Shown here: positions 9,952-24,034 of the stretch, one piece after another
How positions within the stretch are numbered: position 1 is the first letter of the stretch
How the letters are laid out: each line of letters begins with the position of its first letter
Assembly (NCBI GenBank): GCA_004026145.2
Contig: CP034991.1
Span: 16,839,127-16,903,126 of the forward strand
Source: Takifugu bimaculatus
Lineage: Eukaryota; Chordata; Actinopteri; Tetraodontiformes; Tetraodontidae
DNA: 64,000 nucleotides
Reading direction: 5' to 3'
The notes under the pieces: generated by a model
Told to the model about the DNA's origin: nothing
What the model saw: the letters and a program-made list of their open reading frames with translations, nothing else
Databases searched by the model: none
Program-made: the position numbers and the translations under genes

Positions 9952-12900
9952 TCAACATTTCCTCCCTTGTGAGGGAAGACAGTGAAAGACTTGTACCCAT
10001 GATTTAATGAATGTGGTGTACACAAAATGCCTCAGAGTGGAATAATACAGAATATTATGTAGTAGTTATGAACCTCTGCCATTCAAATGTACAAGCTCAT
10101 TTATTTTCAGTGCACTCATTTTTCTCCATTGGGGGGCACTGCACAAATCAGCACCACCACTTGCTTCAGGAAAGGACTTAAAATCAGGCAGATACACAAA
10201 TGACTTTTACTTAACATGCTGATTTATATATTTTCTTATTTTTTTCATCTCTATCCAGATTTCCATGGTTTCTTTATCATCAGATAATCTCAGGTCAAAT
10301 TCTCCCCTACTTTTCACACCTCTTACAGACAGATTAAAATGACCAATGACTGGAAAGTGACACCACTGGTACAGATTTTTGAATAAATCCCTCGCTGTCC
10401 TTTGATGCTATGTGCTATGGATCATTTCATCTGAGTAAAAAAGTCAGTAATAAAATATAAATTTGTATAAATTAGTATTATATTAGATAACCCTGCATGG
10501 TAGATTCAGTGATGACTGGCCAAATCAACAACAAGAATTTATTTTATGTAAAATGTGTGTGTGAATGTTCTACATGTCATATATAAACATAAATATCATA
10601 ATTTCACAATAAAACAGCTGCCTGCTCGTTTCTGGGGAGCAGCAGGGGCGACAGAAAAATTGCCCTGCCAACGAATTTGACGCCTGAAGCGCGATGAAGA
10701 TTATCACCCCAGATTAGAATGAAAGGGTAGGGGATGTGATAATGTCCTCAAGGGGGCGCTGCAGCAACAATCAACAGCTCCACGTGTGTAAACCTGAGAA
10801 CTATTATTCTAGTCTAACATTGTGTTTGCGTAGCATGCTTTATTTATATTTTTATAAAAATATCTCAAATTATTATTTTGCCATTATATAGTGTAAATTT
10901 CACAGATCACAATTGCCCAGCGTTTAATAAATAAAAGAAATACAATAATAAAAGAAAAACAGTAAAACCCCTCTTAAATCGACATAGGATGCATATATGT
11001 CTGCTGTAGACATTACTGAAAATGTGCTTTTTTGTTTCACCATGCCGAGCATGCTTTTCCCCACTAACACTCAAATTTATATAATAATATTTGTAAGTCT
11101 GTCTTGATGGAAATAAAGAGTAAAACTTTAGCCTTTGATATGCACACTTTGTGGCCCTTAATGAGAAGAATCTAAAATTTCCTCCAAGAAGGATGAAGGG
11201 CCCAAAGTAAAGCACCCACTGAATTTTAGATGCAGCAGCCATGGGGGTAAAGGTTCTTTTAAGCTGACAAGTTTTGCCAAATGGAAGAATAAAGAAGACT
11301 GAGGGAACAGGATGTTTTAAGTTTCAGGGCCTCTTTGGGACCTATACTACTTTCTCTCTCTCACATCTCTGTCTGTGGATGGTGATTTATGATTAATCTC
11401 TGTAATTACCGAGCCAACTACAGTAGCCCTCAGGGTCAGGTGCAGCCCACCCATCACCTATGACCAACTCTCCTGTTAAATATAACTACTGATTTCTTTA
11501 GAGGTGATGCTGGGGAAAGTTTTGAGTGACAATCAGATATGGGAACGCCAGACATCAGTCAGTTGTTTTCCATTAGGAGACATGGGGAAGTTATGAGGGA
11601 AATGGGAACCTGATTAATGTGTGATGAGTGATGTTTGCTCTTGTCACCCAGCTTCCCGTTTATCTTATGGTTAAATGGACTAGCGTGAGGATGTGCTATT
11701 GCAGAAAGTAATAAAGATGTGGCAGTTGATCAAGGTTATCTGATCAGGATGAAAAATGGTTGCCCAATTGGCCTGACGTGTCCTTGTAAATGCTTTTCTC
11801 ACACAGCTTTTCTTTATGTTTCTCTGCAATATATATACTACGCTGCATTGTAATATACTAGGGACCATTACACTACAATATACTAGAATAGACTATACTA
11901 GACAAAACTAGACTATATATTTTTGTGCTTATGAATATTTTCTAATTCTGTTTATAGTCAATATGATGTATTTGTGAAGGAAAATTACAACTTCTCTCGA
12001 GATTCTAAATCGTACTGCAGAATCAACCGTTACTCTCATTTAATTTCATGTCCCGAAGGAGCTTCTGTGATCTCAGCGACCACATCTTGTTTTCCTATTC
12101 TATCCAGAGACAAAGCAATGCTGCAGAGACAAACAGGCTTGATGATACTGTTGTATCCAAGGTATGTATGGGATTGGTAAAGACAGACTTGCTGGCACTG
12201 TATACAGTTGGCACAAACCAATAACCTTCCATTTGCCTTATATTCCTCTTAGTATGGAATTGGTGTTGGCACTGCATGAATGTGAACTGTTGATATTTTG
12301 GAATCACTTCTGATCAGTAAACTTCGTTTCAACACACTTTATTAGTTCCACGACTTGCATAATTTCCGCAACAGCCTTGGTTCCATTTCCAGGAATGTCC
12401 ATCAAGTACCAGGTGTCATAAAGAATGCAGGAAAGTCTCTTTTGAAGCCATTTGGGTGAAGCATGATGGAGAGACAGGCTTAAAAAAGAGAGAAAAAAGG
12501 AAAGAATGTGCCCACATGAGTGTGACATAGTGGTACTGGACTGATTTGATCACCATGACAACGGAGTGGAGTTGGGTAGGAGGGCCGGGGAACCCCCTGG
12601 CTTTTCGACCCGGCATAATCTGTAGAGGCCCGGCTGTCTTAACCTCAGTGACATCCCTGTTGTCAGTGGGTCAAATCCTTGAATATCAATGAACTGACTG
12701 TGTGCCCCTAGCAGAGCTCCTCTGTCTGCCTCCTATGAGAAGCTGTAGCCGTCCACGCTGGCTCATTCTGACCCACTTCCAACCTCTCGGGGCTTTCAGA
12801 GCAATGGGGTTAAACAACAACCAGATCAGCCCACAGATATTTCTGCATCCACATTAAACCCAGTTAAACTGCTGTTTTTCATTCAGAGACTTTTGTAACT

Positions 12901-15900
12901 GCGGAATCATTTCAATGGGGAAATTAAAACATTGTGTGTATAAATAATTCAATCATCAATCATATAAATAAATAATGACCTCATTTACAATGCTAAAAGC
13001 CTCCTTCAATATGTGTTCTTTGCTGCTTCTTTAAAAATAAACCATAAGGAAATCTGTTTTAACAAACATAAATATGGGATTTAACTTCTAAATTCAACTC
13101 AACAAAACATACAAGCAAAAGTACTTTACTGTGTTGATCTTCAACTGGAATTGGACCAGGCTGCTCCAGAACACTCTTCTGATTGTGTTCACATGCAGAG
13201 TTTGGCATCCACCATTCACCATCAGCCCAAAGAACCATCTTCCACCAAATTTGAGATTGATATTTTAGGGGAATAGTGGGAAAGACATGTAAATTTCTTC
13301 AGGATCATCATTAACATAATTTAGGCCTGCATTAATCTTCTTGGATGGTAACAGTCGTCAGGCATAGCTACATATTTATGTAAGAAAAATCAATCAGAGG
13401 GAAGGGAATACGCTTCATATCCACTGCAGAGGGGGACATAGTGGTGCAGTCCCAAACAGAGCGGCTACATAAGAAGGGTTCTGCTTTGACTTCTCTGATA
13501 TTTCTTTTTGGACTTTACATGTCTTCCCTTTTCTCCTTGTAATCTTCACACAGTTCAAAACCATGCACATTTCAGTGCCTGACCCTGAGTCACCCTTGAG
13601 TGTGAGTTGAATAAAAGCTGATTAATTCTGAATTTGAAAGGCCCTGACTGGAACCACATAAACAGTTGATATAGTTTGCATTGGTGGTTCATGTTAGAAT
13701 TCAGTGTCTAAGAAACCAATTTCAGATAAAGCATATTGTGAAAATCTCAACCATGCATGATATTGCTAATCACTAGCTTAAATATGGATGTAAAGTCTGG
13801 TGAGAGACCAGCTGTCGCTGCCATTGCTTTGATTTTTCATCAGTGATTCATTTACAGGCTTTCTGGAAAAATGTCCTTTTTCTTAGCACACCCAAAATGC
13901 TCCAAATTCTTGCATCATTTCTTTGTCGGATAGGTTCCAAGCAGAGCAGGATCAGATCATTTAGATCAAAATTCAGTTCAAAAGGCTTTGGATAAAAATA
14001 ATAATAAACAAATAATAATAAAATATTATCAAATTTAAGCCGAAAGGAAAATGTAGCCAGCCTGTAAGTGAACTCCTTGTGTTAGCTCCTTCAGCGGCAC
14101 CACCCACTACCTCATTCCATCTATATCAAGTCATATGTTTCCTTCTTAACAGAACATTTTGTTGTCTGCAGCGCGCCTCCACTCTCTGCTTTGAAGAGTG
14201 ACAACAGATTTTTGTCTTCATGTTCCTTTGCAAACAGTCGTGTTGGCTGAAAGTGCTGTCCCTAACCCCGGGCGGTGTTCGAACAGGCTGATAAATTTAG
14301 CTCTTCTTTTCATGCTGTTCATATTAAACTGCAATATTAATATTCATGAGCACTGCAGGCAGGTGTTGTGCAGCAACTATCTGGACACACATCCCACATG
14401 CTTCTGTGGAACTACCATTACATTAGGGGGTCTTGGCCTTGCGTGCTAAAACATATTTGCCACAAAAAGTCTTGACATGTTTACAATACAGCAATACAAT
14501 GCATATATAGCATTATGATGCAAATATGGTGAGTGTGAAGAATTCACAAAGGCTGAAAGTTAATCGGCCACTTTGTCAGAACGACGTTTTCAGTGCAAAT
14601 GGGTTTCAGTTGGGTTTTAATGCTGCAGTTTCAGATTGGACATGATTGTATGGATAAGTGAACTCTTGTTTGTAGATTAGCTTCTGCTTCCATCACTTTC
14701 ATCACTACTATCAGGACCAGACATCAGGCCTGAACACTCATTTCTTCTTGATTACTCAAGGAACATAATCAAGGAGCAACTCTATCTGACACCATTGCAT
14801 ATTAAGAACCGGTATCAGATACCTGCAATACCATCGATTGAGACATAAATAATCTCCTTCACTCTTTCTTGATACAGGCTTGATATGCATCAAGTCCCGT
14901 TCGACATGAAGGGAACTTAGTAGGTGAAGCTCTGGACTTTCTCTGTGGGGCAACATATGTAACATTTTGTCCAAAGCAAAGCTTATAAAAGGGATATTTT
15001 TGCCCCTTGCTGTGAGGTTTCTTGCTAAACCCCCATTATTTAATACGTGGCCCCCGATGCCAGTTCTGAATGTTAGTGTCACATCTGAAAGTGTTGCTGT
15101 ACGCCTGTAGAGGAGGCAAATAACAAAACTTAGTTTGTGATGAGCCCACACTGTTTGGTTAAATGTGAGTTGAAATATTTCCTCCCATCTTCAAACAGAC
15201 TTCTGGTAAAATTTTCACTTCCAGTAGTTTGCAGAGTGAAGAAATAAGGGGACTGGACATTTGTGGCCAGAGCCCCATGGCTCTGAGGAGGCTTACAGAC
15301 TCACCAACATTTGTTAAAATGCATACTTCCAAAAGTCTCTAATCAACCTCAGTACTCGGCCACATTAGCTAAAACATTTTTCAGTGGGTAGCACAAATAA
15401 ATTTTGCAGAAGTGCAGAATATTCTTTCAAAACTGCGTCTCATTAAACGAAGGTCAGTGGATTACTTTTAAGTTTGGCCATTTTGGACTGTTTTTTTGTT
15501 CAGTGTTTATCATTCAATTTTTCCGCTCAGCAGATTGGTTCACAGAAGGGTTCTATTGGGTTTCACAGAAACAGTCAGGCTTTTGTTCCTGCTATTTTTC
15601 CTGTTTTACTTTAGCTTCTACTGTGTCGACTACTTCAGTTTTACTCCTTTGTCTTCTAAGTTAATGTACAGGCATGTATCTGTTTAAATGTTTAGCTTAA
15701 ACTGAGTTGTATTTTTCTTCTTACCGCTGTGCAACATGGTTTTAACCATCATAAAATGTAGTTTAGCCCAACAGATCAGATACATAAGCTACAACAATTT
15801 GTTGGCATTTATTATTTGATCAACAGTTTAGAGAACACTAATTCTGACTTTAGAATATTTAGGCATGCCAGATACCTAAAACTATAACGTAACTCCCTAA

Positions 15901-16401
15901 ATTAACTAGAAGGTCTTCCTGTTGGGGGAGGTTTTTAGAGGAACATAGATATGCATTTGTAGAACTGTTGTATATCAGATCTAAAACCACATCAAACAAC
16001 AAAACATGTCGTCTCTTGCCATACTGAGATCTGCTCCATTTCCACTGACAGATAAATGGCTATGTTGGAAGAACTAGCAGAACACCAGAAGTAAGAATGC
16101 ACTGGTCAACAATGATGTGTTCAGAAATGATGGGGGAAAAGAAACTGTAAGTTTTTGGAGCAAAAGAGGGGAAACATTCAACCAAAATATTCAAGCAAAC
16201 GCACACATATACTTGTACATAAGCACCACTACACACAGACATGCAGACACATGTGCACAAACTCACACATGAAAGAGAGAGAGTGCAAGAGAGACTCCTG
16301 TCATGCCTCTGGCTCTCTGTACTCTGTCTCCAATCCTGTCGTCTGCTTCACAGCATCTCTGACAAACACAACTTCCATATGATAAACAGAAGTACAGTTT
16401 T
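9952..16401. other. Intergenic, no gene recognised
   Basis: About 6.4 kb of AT-rich spacer. It holds a CTCF-like GC-rich site (10746-10764) and an AT-rich stretch with repeated ACTATACTAG-like words around 11830-11920. The longest open frame (14756-15151, minus, 131 residues) has no domain, signal peptide or codon pattern that I can support as coding. Confidence 0.5.
10746..10764 (+). promoter_or_regulatory. CTCF-like GC-rich motif
   Basis: CCTCAAGGGGGCGCTGCAG resembles the strong CTCF form CCNSYAGGGGGCGCTG, with one mismatch at the Y position. It stands out as GC-rich in AT-rich surroundings. Motif evidence only. Confidence 0.45.
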
Positions 16402-16418
16402 ACACACACACGCACGCA

Positions 16419-16450
<32 letters not shown>

Positions 16451-16454
16451 CACA
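16402..16454. repeat. (CA)n/(CGCA)n microsatellite
   Basis: Tandem ACAC units pass into CGCACGCA units and back to CACA, an alternating purine-pyrimidine tract. The overlapping small open frames here are artefacts. Confidence 0.97.
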
Positions 16455-19400
16455 AATAATATCTGATGTTCAAGCTTGTGTACTTTGTCCATTTTAAAAG
16501 GAAACCATCTAAACTGGGCATATTGTTCTGTACTTCTGCTCTGTTATAAAATGATTTCTGCTCGTTGCAGTGTGGATTAGGAAGGTGACAGATTACAGTC
16601 AGCCGCTACACCATCGTTAGGAAAACATTGCTTCCGGCTGACACCGAAAGACTTACATCCCTCTCACCAAGCGATCAGCCCCATTAATGCGCATAATACT
16701 TCATCCTTACTTCTGACAGCTTCGTGTTGAGTGTAATTTATCCATCACGTAATAAGTTCTTCCTGTTGTTTTCAATTTTAATAAATTTGAATGCAATTTT
16801 AACTCTCTAGTTTAATTTTTCCCTAACGTATAAATGTAAATGGCTCCATCTCATAAAACGCTGATGGAAAACGTTGAATGTTCTGAGCTCCGATTCAATG
16901 TTGTCTGGAATATACATTAAGCACTGAATAATAAACACAACAACACTCATGGAAGCCGCTGTCTGTCTGCTTTTCCTCTTGACTGGTCGTGAGATTCATG
17001 TTACAGTCAGTGTCAAATTTCTTTGTGTGTAACAGACACAAACCTGCTCAACTATCCTATGTGAATGGTAATTTACGTTTTCATTAGGCTTTCATTCAGC
17101 TTTTCGGGATTTTTTATGAATTTCAAATTTAGATTTAAAATCTGGGAACCCTTCTCGTGACCCCGAAGGGGATAAACTGGTTAAGAAGAGGAGAAGGTGA
17201 GATTTAAAAGTAAATAATTGGGTGGAACCTCAAACTGGCAGTAGTCCCAGATGTATAAAAAAAATATAACAATAACATCATTAAGAGCGATTACGTAATT
17301 TGTTAATTGGTAACTTAAGTAGATACATAAATACAACCACTATACAGTGTACAATTGATACATTAGTGATCTTATCAAGTACCTCATTGTCAAAATTGGA
17401 TACATGTTTATAATTAACAGTAAATACATTATTTTTTATGTAATTAAAGGCAGATATGGCTGCTTAAAGCACTTGAAATATATTTCACATAAGCTACAAG
17501 AAGATGTCTAATTTGATGAATCCTGAATTCTGATGGGCTGTTACAAGACTCTTAAATATTCTTCTTGTACATTGACTGTTTTGTTGTGTTGCTGAGAGTT
17601 TTGAACTAAAACCTTCCGAAAATACATTTGATCATTTGCTCTCATTCAATTTTTCCAGCAGTCAGCATGAAAGTCCTCATAGCCAAAATGTGTGAAAGTC
17701 AATTAAGGAAGTTGTGAGGGAGGAAAAATAAAGAAAAAGGAAGGGGTTGTGAGGGCCTGTTAGACGACCCAGTCCTCTCTGGAAGTGGCCTACTTGTGTG
17801 CAGGGGGAATGACTGTTTGCACAAGTCAGTTAACACTAATCTGTCTGATCTTCACCTCAAAGTAACTCACTTCTCCACATGCAAATAAGTATATTCAGTT
17901 ACCTTCTCCAACCAGAGCGACTATCAAACACCTATTTGATCAGCAGAAGCCTTTCAGCCCCTTTATTATGCATTTTAAAGCGGCCTACACACATCTGACA
18001 GGCAGGGGGCTCTTTGTCAAGTTTTTTTTTAATGTAATTACTCTCACTTTCAGCAGGATGCATGGAGAACAACTGCCCCCACGAGTGATTCTGTGTGTAG
18101 AAAGAGAGAAGGACTTGTTGTTGTTGTTTTTGCAGATTAAGGATGTGTACTGTAGTCTTACATTGCCCTAGATTCTTAACCATATAGATTGATTGCAAAC
18201 ATGAAACCCACCCACACCTCCTCCAACCACGAGTCTCTGAAGAGTGGATTTATGTAGCAGGAAAAAAAAAAACTTGAGGGATGAAAGAGTGCTTTCATTG
18301 CATTCTCTGATAAGGCTTTGGTCTGGGAAACTTTTGCTCTCTGTAAAGTTTCTCTTCACAGAGCCTCCATCTTTACCAAGAAAACAAAGTTTCAGTTGTC
18401 ATGATGGTCGTGATGATTTCTCTCTGGTACAGACGAAAGGCAAAACTCTACAAAAGCGCAACCGATTTAGATTTCCAGCAGCTGTCTAATCAGAGTGCCA
18501 AAAAATCAGAATGGGTCTAACATATTAAGAGCATACAGTACACTTTGGAAGGAACCCAGCCACCCCCCCCACCCCCACCCCGAAGCACAAGACAAATTCT
18601 TTTCTGTATGAGTGTGTTGTCAGTGTGTGTCATGTATGAATTTGACAGGCTAAGCAGCGCTTTCCACAAAGACAGGCCTGAACTGGTAAACAGGTGCTGC
18701 TGGAGCAGCTGAGGATGAGGACATGGGGTGTCTCCACAAACCTGATCAAAGAGTCTGCCTCTGCCGCCAGTCAGCCCCCAAACGTGATTTATGTCACTGT
18801 GTCACACAACTTTATGACTGCCTGCAAACAGAGAGCTAAAGGTAAACAGCTTTCTCTACTACAGCAGCCCTCAAGGTCAACCCACCATGGCTTTCACACA
18901 AGAAAGAACGTTCCCCGAAAGCAGCAGAAAAGTCATTTAAAAAAACGTGATTATTAAAAAGAACAAAAGTTTGAAAGGCTTAAAAAAATCAGTCACTGCA
19001 CTGAAAACCACTGAGATCACTAGTTTTTGACAAAAGAAGATATGAGAACACTTTAAAATAAACATCTAGATTGAAAGATCTAAGATAATATGCAAACTCA
19101 CAAAAAACAATGTGTACTCCAGCTGTGTTATGAGAAATGTTGTTGTGCGCTTTTAGGACCACTGTACTGAACATCACACAGAGAAAAACACAGTGCAGAC
19201 AGATAGTTGGCTTCTTAAGAAGCATTAAGGTTTTCCTCAGCGATGACGTTTCCTCTCTTTGAACTCATATTCAAGCATAACTGTTCTGCCATTTCAACTT
19301 CCTGTTAAACTCAAACTGCTCCGTTCCACAAAGACACTTAAACATCAAACACAGGGTGTGAAATGCTGAAAATCCTGGCTCGTTAGCAAACTGGTCAGAT

Positions 19401-21622
19401 TAAATTAAATCATGTAATGAGGAAGGGTTTGAAGACGCTTTAGCAATGCAGATCACAAGAAGAAGCTCTTTTTTGCCGACTCGTGCAGAATGAGAAACAG
19501 GAAGCCAAAGTGTTTTGGTGATGACTGTGCTGGTGGAGTTAAGGCACACGTGAGAGCCTTTCGGCCTTCCTCACGGGAATGTGATGGGATTCCCTGCTTC
19601 GCACAAGGAGAAACTTTTCATGATCAGAAGCAGGCAAAACATTTTGGCTGGAAGACATTCGTGTTTACTAAGCTGCAATTGGATGGAATGTTTTTAAAGG
19701 CGTGAATGCAGTCCTAGGTTACTCAGTGACACTATATGGTTGCGAGCCTCACTGTATTCTTGCTCTAAGCTAAAATCAGCGCAGAAGTGACGACTGTTTG
19801 GCTGAAGAAACCCTGGGGGGAGGGGGGGTGGTGGTAACTGTCATTTATATTTACAGCCTTCCTCGACACCTCGGGGGCTGTTATCCAGGTGGCCTCTGTG
19901 GAAGCTCTCTGAAGCACACACACCTTTTTTCTCAACTCTGAGTATCAACAGACACTGGCTGACTTTGATACAGCCACATAAAGGTTGTGAGTCATGTGCT
20001 CTTTGACTGTTAAAACGGGTTGGGTAGTCGCTGGAACTTGAATGCCCTCTGGGATAAAGCATTACTACACTTTTGAAACTTTATTACACCAGAGAAGACT
20101 CTGCACAGGGACTGAACTTTCAAGAATAAAAAAACACTTGAAAAGTAAAGAAAATAAAGGTAGAAAAGGTGTCAATGCTGTTTTAGAAAGCACCAAATCA
20201 AACTTCAGCAAAGATTATCTTGTTGAAATACTATTTTCTCCATCAGCACAAGTCACTAATGTGAATACTCTTTGATATTAAAGATTATATTTTCGCAGCA
20301 CTGACATTTTAAAGAAACCCATAAAGGTATTACGTGTCTTCATTTGCATGCGCTACACCGGCTGCGTCCTGCTGCGTAGTTGATTCCAATGCAGGAGATA
20401 TAGTATATTCATTAATACGAAATGGGATTGTACGGACTTTGTAAAAACAAGTATGAAAGCTGTCTAAATATAACTGTAATTCATGATGTCACATTACTTG
20501 ATGGCCCAAACCTGCACTGTGGTAATCTATTAATGCCACCATGTGTGTTGGAGATGCGTGACACACTTTTGCATGATATCACCACTTTTAAACATCAATT
20601 AGTTTCACCGCTGCTCTGACAGGATTGTCAGGACAACCGCCGTTGTTCAGATTCAAGACGAGACTTGCGGCCCTCACAACGCGCACCTTAGAAACTGTTG
20701 ATGGTGTGAGGATCATTTAACGCGTGCAAACAATGTGTTCAGTTTGCTCGTGCTCCAGTGATCCGCCTCTCTCAATATGTAGCTACTTCAAAACCAGACC
20801 AGATGTGTCTTTAGAATTGGAAGCGATAAGAGATGACAGATATTCTGCCTTTTCAAAGTGAAGCCCTTCAAATGCTCTAATCCTGTCCTGAATGAGAGCT
20901 GGATTATTGTATAACCAGCTTTACTGCCGTACACCAACACCTGCAACACAGTGAGAGAGAGAAAATGTAGATCCACTGAAAGTGCACAGCATGAAGGCTG
21001 TGAGGAACATGAAAAAGGAATTATCAACATGCTGCTGACTTCACCATGTTTAGTCAAATGATATCGATTCCAACTTACACTTCACCGGACAAAATGTTTC
21101 ATATGGGGGAAAAAGGAAATTATACCAGCGTCATATCAAACATTTACAAATCCAGCTGTCAATAAAGAAAAACATGTCACTCACTCAGCGAGTATGTGCT
21201 TAGATTACTATAATAATTATAATATTATGAATAATAGAAATAATAATAGATCTGAAGAGAAAATGAAAGAACATTTATAGCATAAAATATTTCTGATATA
21301 TGTTCAAGTAAAGAGAACAAATTGCTTCATTTTTCAATGCAAACAGTATTTTATGAGTTGATCTGGTGGTAAAGCTTCTCCATACGTTCATGGTTATTAT
21401 GGTTATTATTATGGTTAAAGCTATTCTAGATGCTGCCATGTTACTATAACCTAAATCTACAATACCGTGAAATGATTTGATTTAGAATTTTTTTTACACA
21501 ACATTGAAGAGGTTTGCAGATGATTAGCCACGGTGAAAAGTGCTGCAGGTAACAACAACAACAACAACAACTTCCCCAGAAGAACAACACAGATAAAATT
21601 ATTTAAAACTAGATCTTGTTTT
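16455..21622. other. Intergenic, downstream of fzd10; no gene recognised
   Basis: AT-rich spacer with several short open frames but no supported exon. It contains a degenerate fish repeat end (17157-17199), C-rich and G-rich runs near 18562 and 19815, and a short AAC run near 21550. Confidence 0.5.
17157..17199. mobile_element. Degenerate fish interspersed repeat end
   Basis: The block GTGACCCCGAAGGGGATAAA followed by CTGGTTAAGAAGAGG resembles the end of a very common teleost repeat (GACCC...GGATAAGCGGTTAAGAAAATGGATGG). A second, better copy is at 25890-25966. Confidence 0.4.
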
Positions 21623-21628
21623 TTTATT
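21623..21628 (-). terminator. Candidate fzd10 polyadenylation signal
   Basis: TTTATT on the plus strand is AATAAA on the minus strand. It is the only canonical hexamer I find in the 660 bp below the fzd10 stop. ATTAAA variants at 21663-21668, 21980-21985 and 22201-22206 are alternatives. Confidence 0.35.
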
Positions 21629-22282
21629 ACTTTTTGTATAATGTATTTTTTAGAAATATATATTTAATATATATTTACAAATGTTCCCTTGTGCTATAAA
21701 ACAGCAAAAAGAAAAGACAATCCAACCACATGTACAAATGACTTGTTTTTCAATAACGATTGCTTGATTAAATTAGGACAAGAATCAGCCTCACAGTGGG
21801 CAGTCTGTAAGGTCTGAAGTGTTTGTCCATAGATGCAGTTCAGACATACAGAATATGACAGTGTCCATTTCCATAAAAAAAGCTGAAAACAAACTGAGCT
21901 CTCTGAGCATTGGCCTGCATTGTTCTGTGGGGTCCTTCACATTGTCTCTCAGCTGACACGCTCACAGCACAAGTGTGTATTTAATGTGGACAAGAAAAAA
22001 CATGTATTGCACATTATTTAAATAACCCTACGGTACATCCGAGTGGTATATTCCCAATCTTTTTGTCCTGGAGAAGAATAAGAATGTCTTCTACGCCACG
22101 ACCCTGAAAAAGACGCGTAGATCCAGGAATACTGTGTGAGATAGTTCGAGTTGTGGCCTGAGATTGACCTTGATTGCTGCCTGTCCAACGTATGACGCCA
22201 TTTAATTACAACGTCTTTGATAATTACAAAGTCTGTGATAAGGGCTTTACACGTGTTTTGGGGTTATTCAAAGATAGCCGGG

Positions 22283-24034
22283 TCATACGCATGTTGGTGG
22301 CGGCCGTGTGGGCTCGTACTTGGTGCCGTGGCCTTTGAGTGATGGGGAAGGTTTGATGTAGGGCCTGGTGCTGGTGAACACACTGGCAGCCTTCCTCCTC
22401 GTCCTCTTCTTCAGCTTCCTGCTGAACACATTCTGCCATGACTGCAGTGTCTTTGAGGTCCAGATCCACATGCCGCTTGTGATGCCCACCACCAGCAGCA
22501 TAAACACCTTTACCATGAAGATCTCCACAGCGGGGATGGAGGACTTCAGTACACACTCGTTTGAATCCGACCCGCTGCCGTCCACGCATTTCTGCTCTTC
22601 CGCAACGATGTGCCAGTAGTCCATGTTGAGCCTCTCGTAGAAGTAGCAGGCGATGACACAGGTGGCGGGAACAGTGTAAAGCACAGAGAAGACACCAATG
22701 CGGACCATCAGCTTCTCCAGTTTATCGGTGTTCTCGCCTTCTGTTTTCATGATCTTTCGGATGTGAAAGAGAGCCACAAATCCGGACAACAGGAACGAAG
22801 TGCCGATGATCAAATAACAAGAGAGGGGGATGAGTACAAAGCCCGTCAGAGCTTTGACGTCCATGCTGCCCACATAGCAGATCCCTGTCAGCTCATCCCC
22901 TGCCACCTTCCGCATCACCAAGATCATGATGGTTTTCACGGCTGGGATGGCCCACGCCGCCAGGTGGAAGTAGCTGCTGTTGGCTTCTATGGCCTCGTGA
23001 CCCCACTTCTTCCCTGCAGCCAGGAACCATGTAAGCGTCAGAATAACCCACCAGAGGGAACTAGCCATGCCAAAATAATACAAAATGAGGAACACAATTG
23101 TGCAGCCGGTGCTTTCCAGGCCCTCCTGGATAATGTACTGTACCCCATTGTCTCTGTCGCATGCTATGCCCTCGGCCCCCACAAACAGTCGAATGAGGTA
23201 GCCTACGGAATAAACGCAGTAGGACATAGATAGAAAGATGATTGGTCGCTCTGGGTATTTAAACCGCTGTGGGTCAATAAGAAAAGTGAGCACAGTGAAG
23301 GCACTGGAGACGAAGCAGAGGATCGACCAGATGGCTATCCACACGAGAGAGAACTGCTTGTCTCCCTGGCTCCAGTACACGTCCACTCTGGGGTAACATT
23401 TTGGAGCGCAGGATTCACTTTTCTCCACAAAGTGGAACTTGGATGGATTTGGGCATGTCTGCTTCCCACCACTGTCCTTCAGCTGCAGGTCCTGCCCACC
23501 AAGAGGCCGCTGAGGCCTGAAATCTGGAGGCTGGGTTTGGGACATTTTGGGGGGTTCATCAGAGCCGTTATTCGGCGCCTCCATGCAGAGGTTGTTGGGG
23601 ACGTTCTTGGTCGGCAGTCGGGAGCAGTCCAGAGATTCGGGCCAGGGGAAGTTAAACTGCTCCAAGATAGGAGAGCATTTAAGCTTGACCTGCTCGCACA
23701 TAACCCGACATGCTGGAATGGGGTTGGATACTTGCTCTGTGCACATGGGAGCATACAGTGAACACAGGAAAAATTTAAGGCGACTGTGGCATCCAAACTG
23801 TATAAGTGTTGCAAACTCTTGCAGCTTTATTGCGGCTTCTTTTTGGTTATCGTGGCCCATAAGATTTGGCATACGCGTCATATTATAGCCAATGTCTTTA
23901 CACTGGGGGATGTTGATCTGCTGGCATCTCCCCTCCCCGGACCATTCTGGGTCCATTGAGCTAATGGCTGAACCCCCAGTGCTGAACAGGACCAGTAGCA
24001 CGCAGATGAGTCGCAGTTGAACAATCAAATGCAT
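22283..24034 (-). CDS. fzd10: Frizzled-10, Wnt receptor (complete, single exon)
   Basis: Frizzled-10 is a seven-pass class F receptor that binds Wnt ligands at the plasma membrane and signals through Dishevelled. The 583-residue frame is complete and intronless, as usual for this gene. Residues 1-23 form a signal peptide. The cysteine-rich Wnt-binding domain spans about 33-151 with the ten conserved cysteines (C37, 45, 82, 91, 98, 109, 113, 120, 137, 150). A linker follows, then seven membrane segments from about 229 to 525. The Dishevelled-binding KTLQSW motif is at 528-533. The protein ends in TCV, a PDZ ligand. N-glycosylation sequons include N51 and N156. FZD10 rather than FZD9 or FZD4 is indicated by the ISSMD start of the mature chain, the MEAPNNGSDEP linker and the basic LKKRTRRK tail. 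The opposite-strand 207-residue frame is a shadow. It lies between piwil1 and tmem132d, as in human. Confidence 0.97.
   Translation of the reverse strand: MHLIVQLRLICVLLVLFSTGGSAISSMDPEWSGEGRCQQINIPQCKDIGYNMTRMPNLMGHDNQKEAAIKLQEFATLIQFGCHSRLKFFLCSLYAPMCTEQVSNPIPACRVMCEQVKLKCSPILEQFNFPWPESLDCSRLPTKNVPNNLCMEAPNNGSDEPPKMSQTQPPDFRPQRPLGGQDLQLKDSGGKQTCPNPSKFHFVEKSESCAPKCYPRVDVYWSQGDKQFSLVWIAIWSILCFVSSAFTVLTFLIDPQRFKYPERPIIFLSMSYCVYSVGYLIRLFVGAEGIACDRDNGVQYIIQEGLESTGCTIVFLILYYFGMASSLWWVILTLTWFLAAGKKWGHEAIEANSSYFHLAAWAIPAVKTIMILVMRKVAGDELTGICYVGSMDVKALTGFVLIPLSCYLIIGTSFLLSGFVALFHIRKIMKTEGENTDKLEKLMVRIGVFSVLYTVPATCVIACYFYERLNMDYWHIVAEEQKCVDGSGSDSNECVLKSSIPAVEIFMVKVFMLLVVGITSGMWIWTSKTLQSWQNVFSRKLKKRTRRKAASVFTSTRPYIKPSPSLKGHGTKYEPTRPPPTCV

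Noticed and set aside
14756..15151. 131-residue minus-strand open frame
   Set aside because: No domain, no signal peptide, AT-rich codons and no convincing splice sites; likely chance.
22610..23233. 207-residue plus-strand open frame
   Set aside because: It is the antisense shadow of the fzd10 coding region and has no family resemblance.
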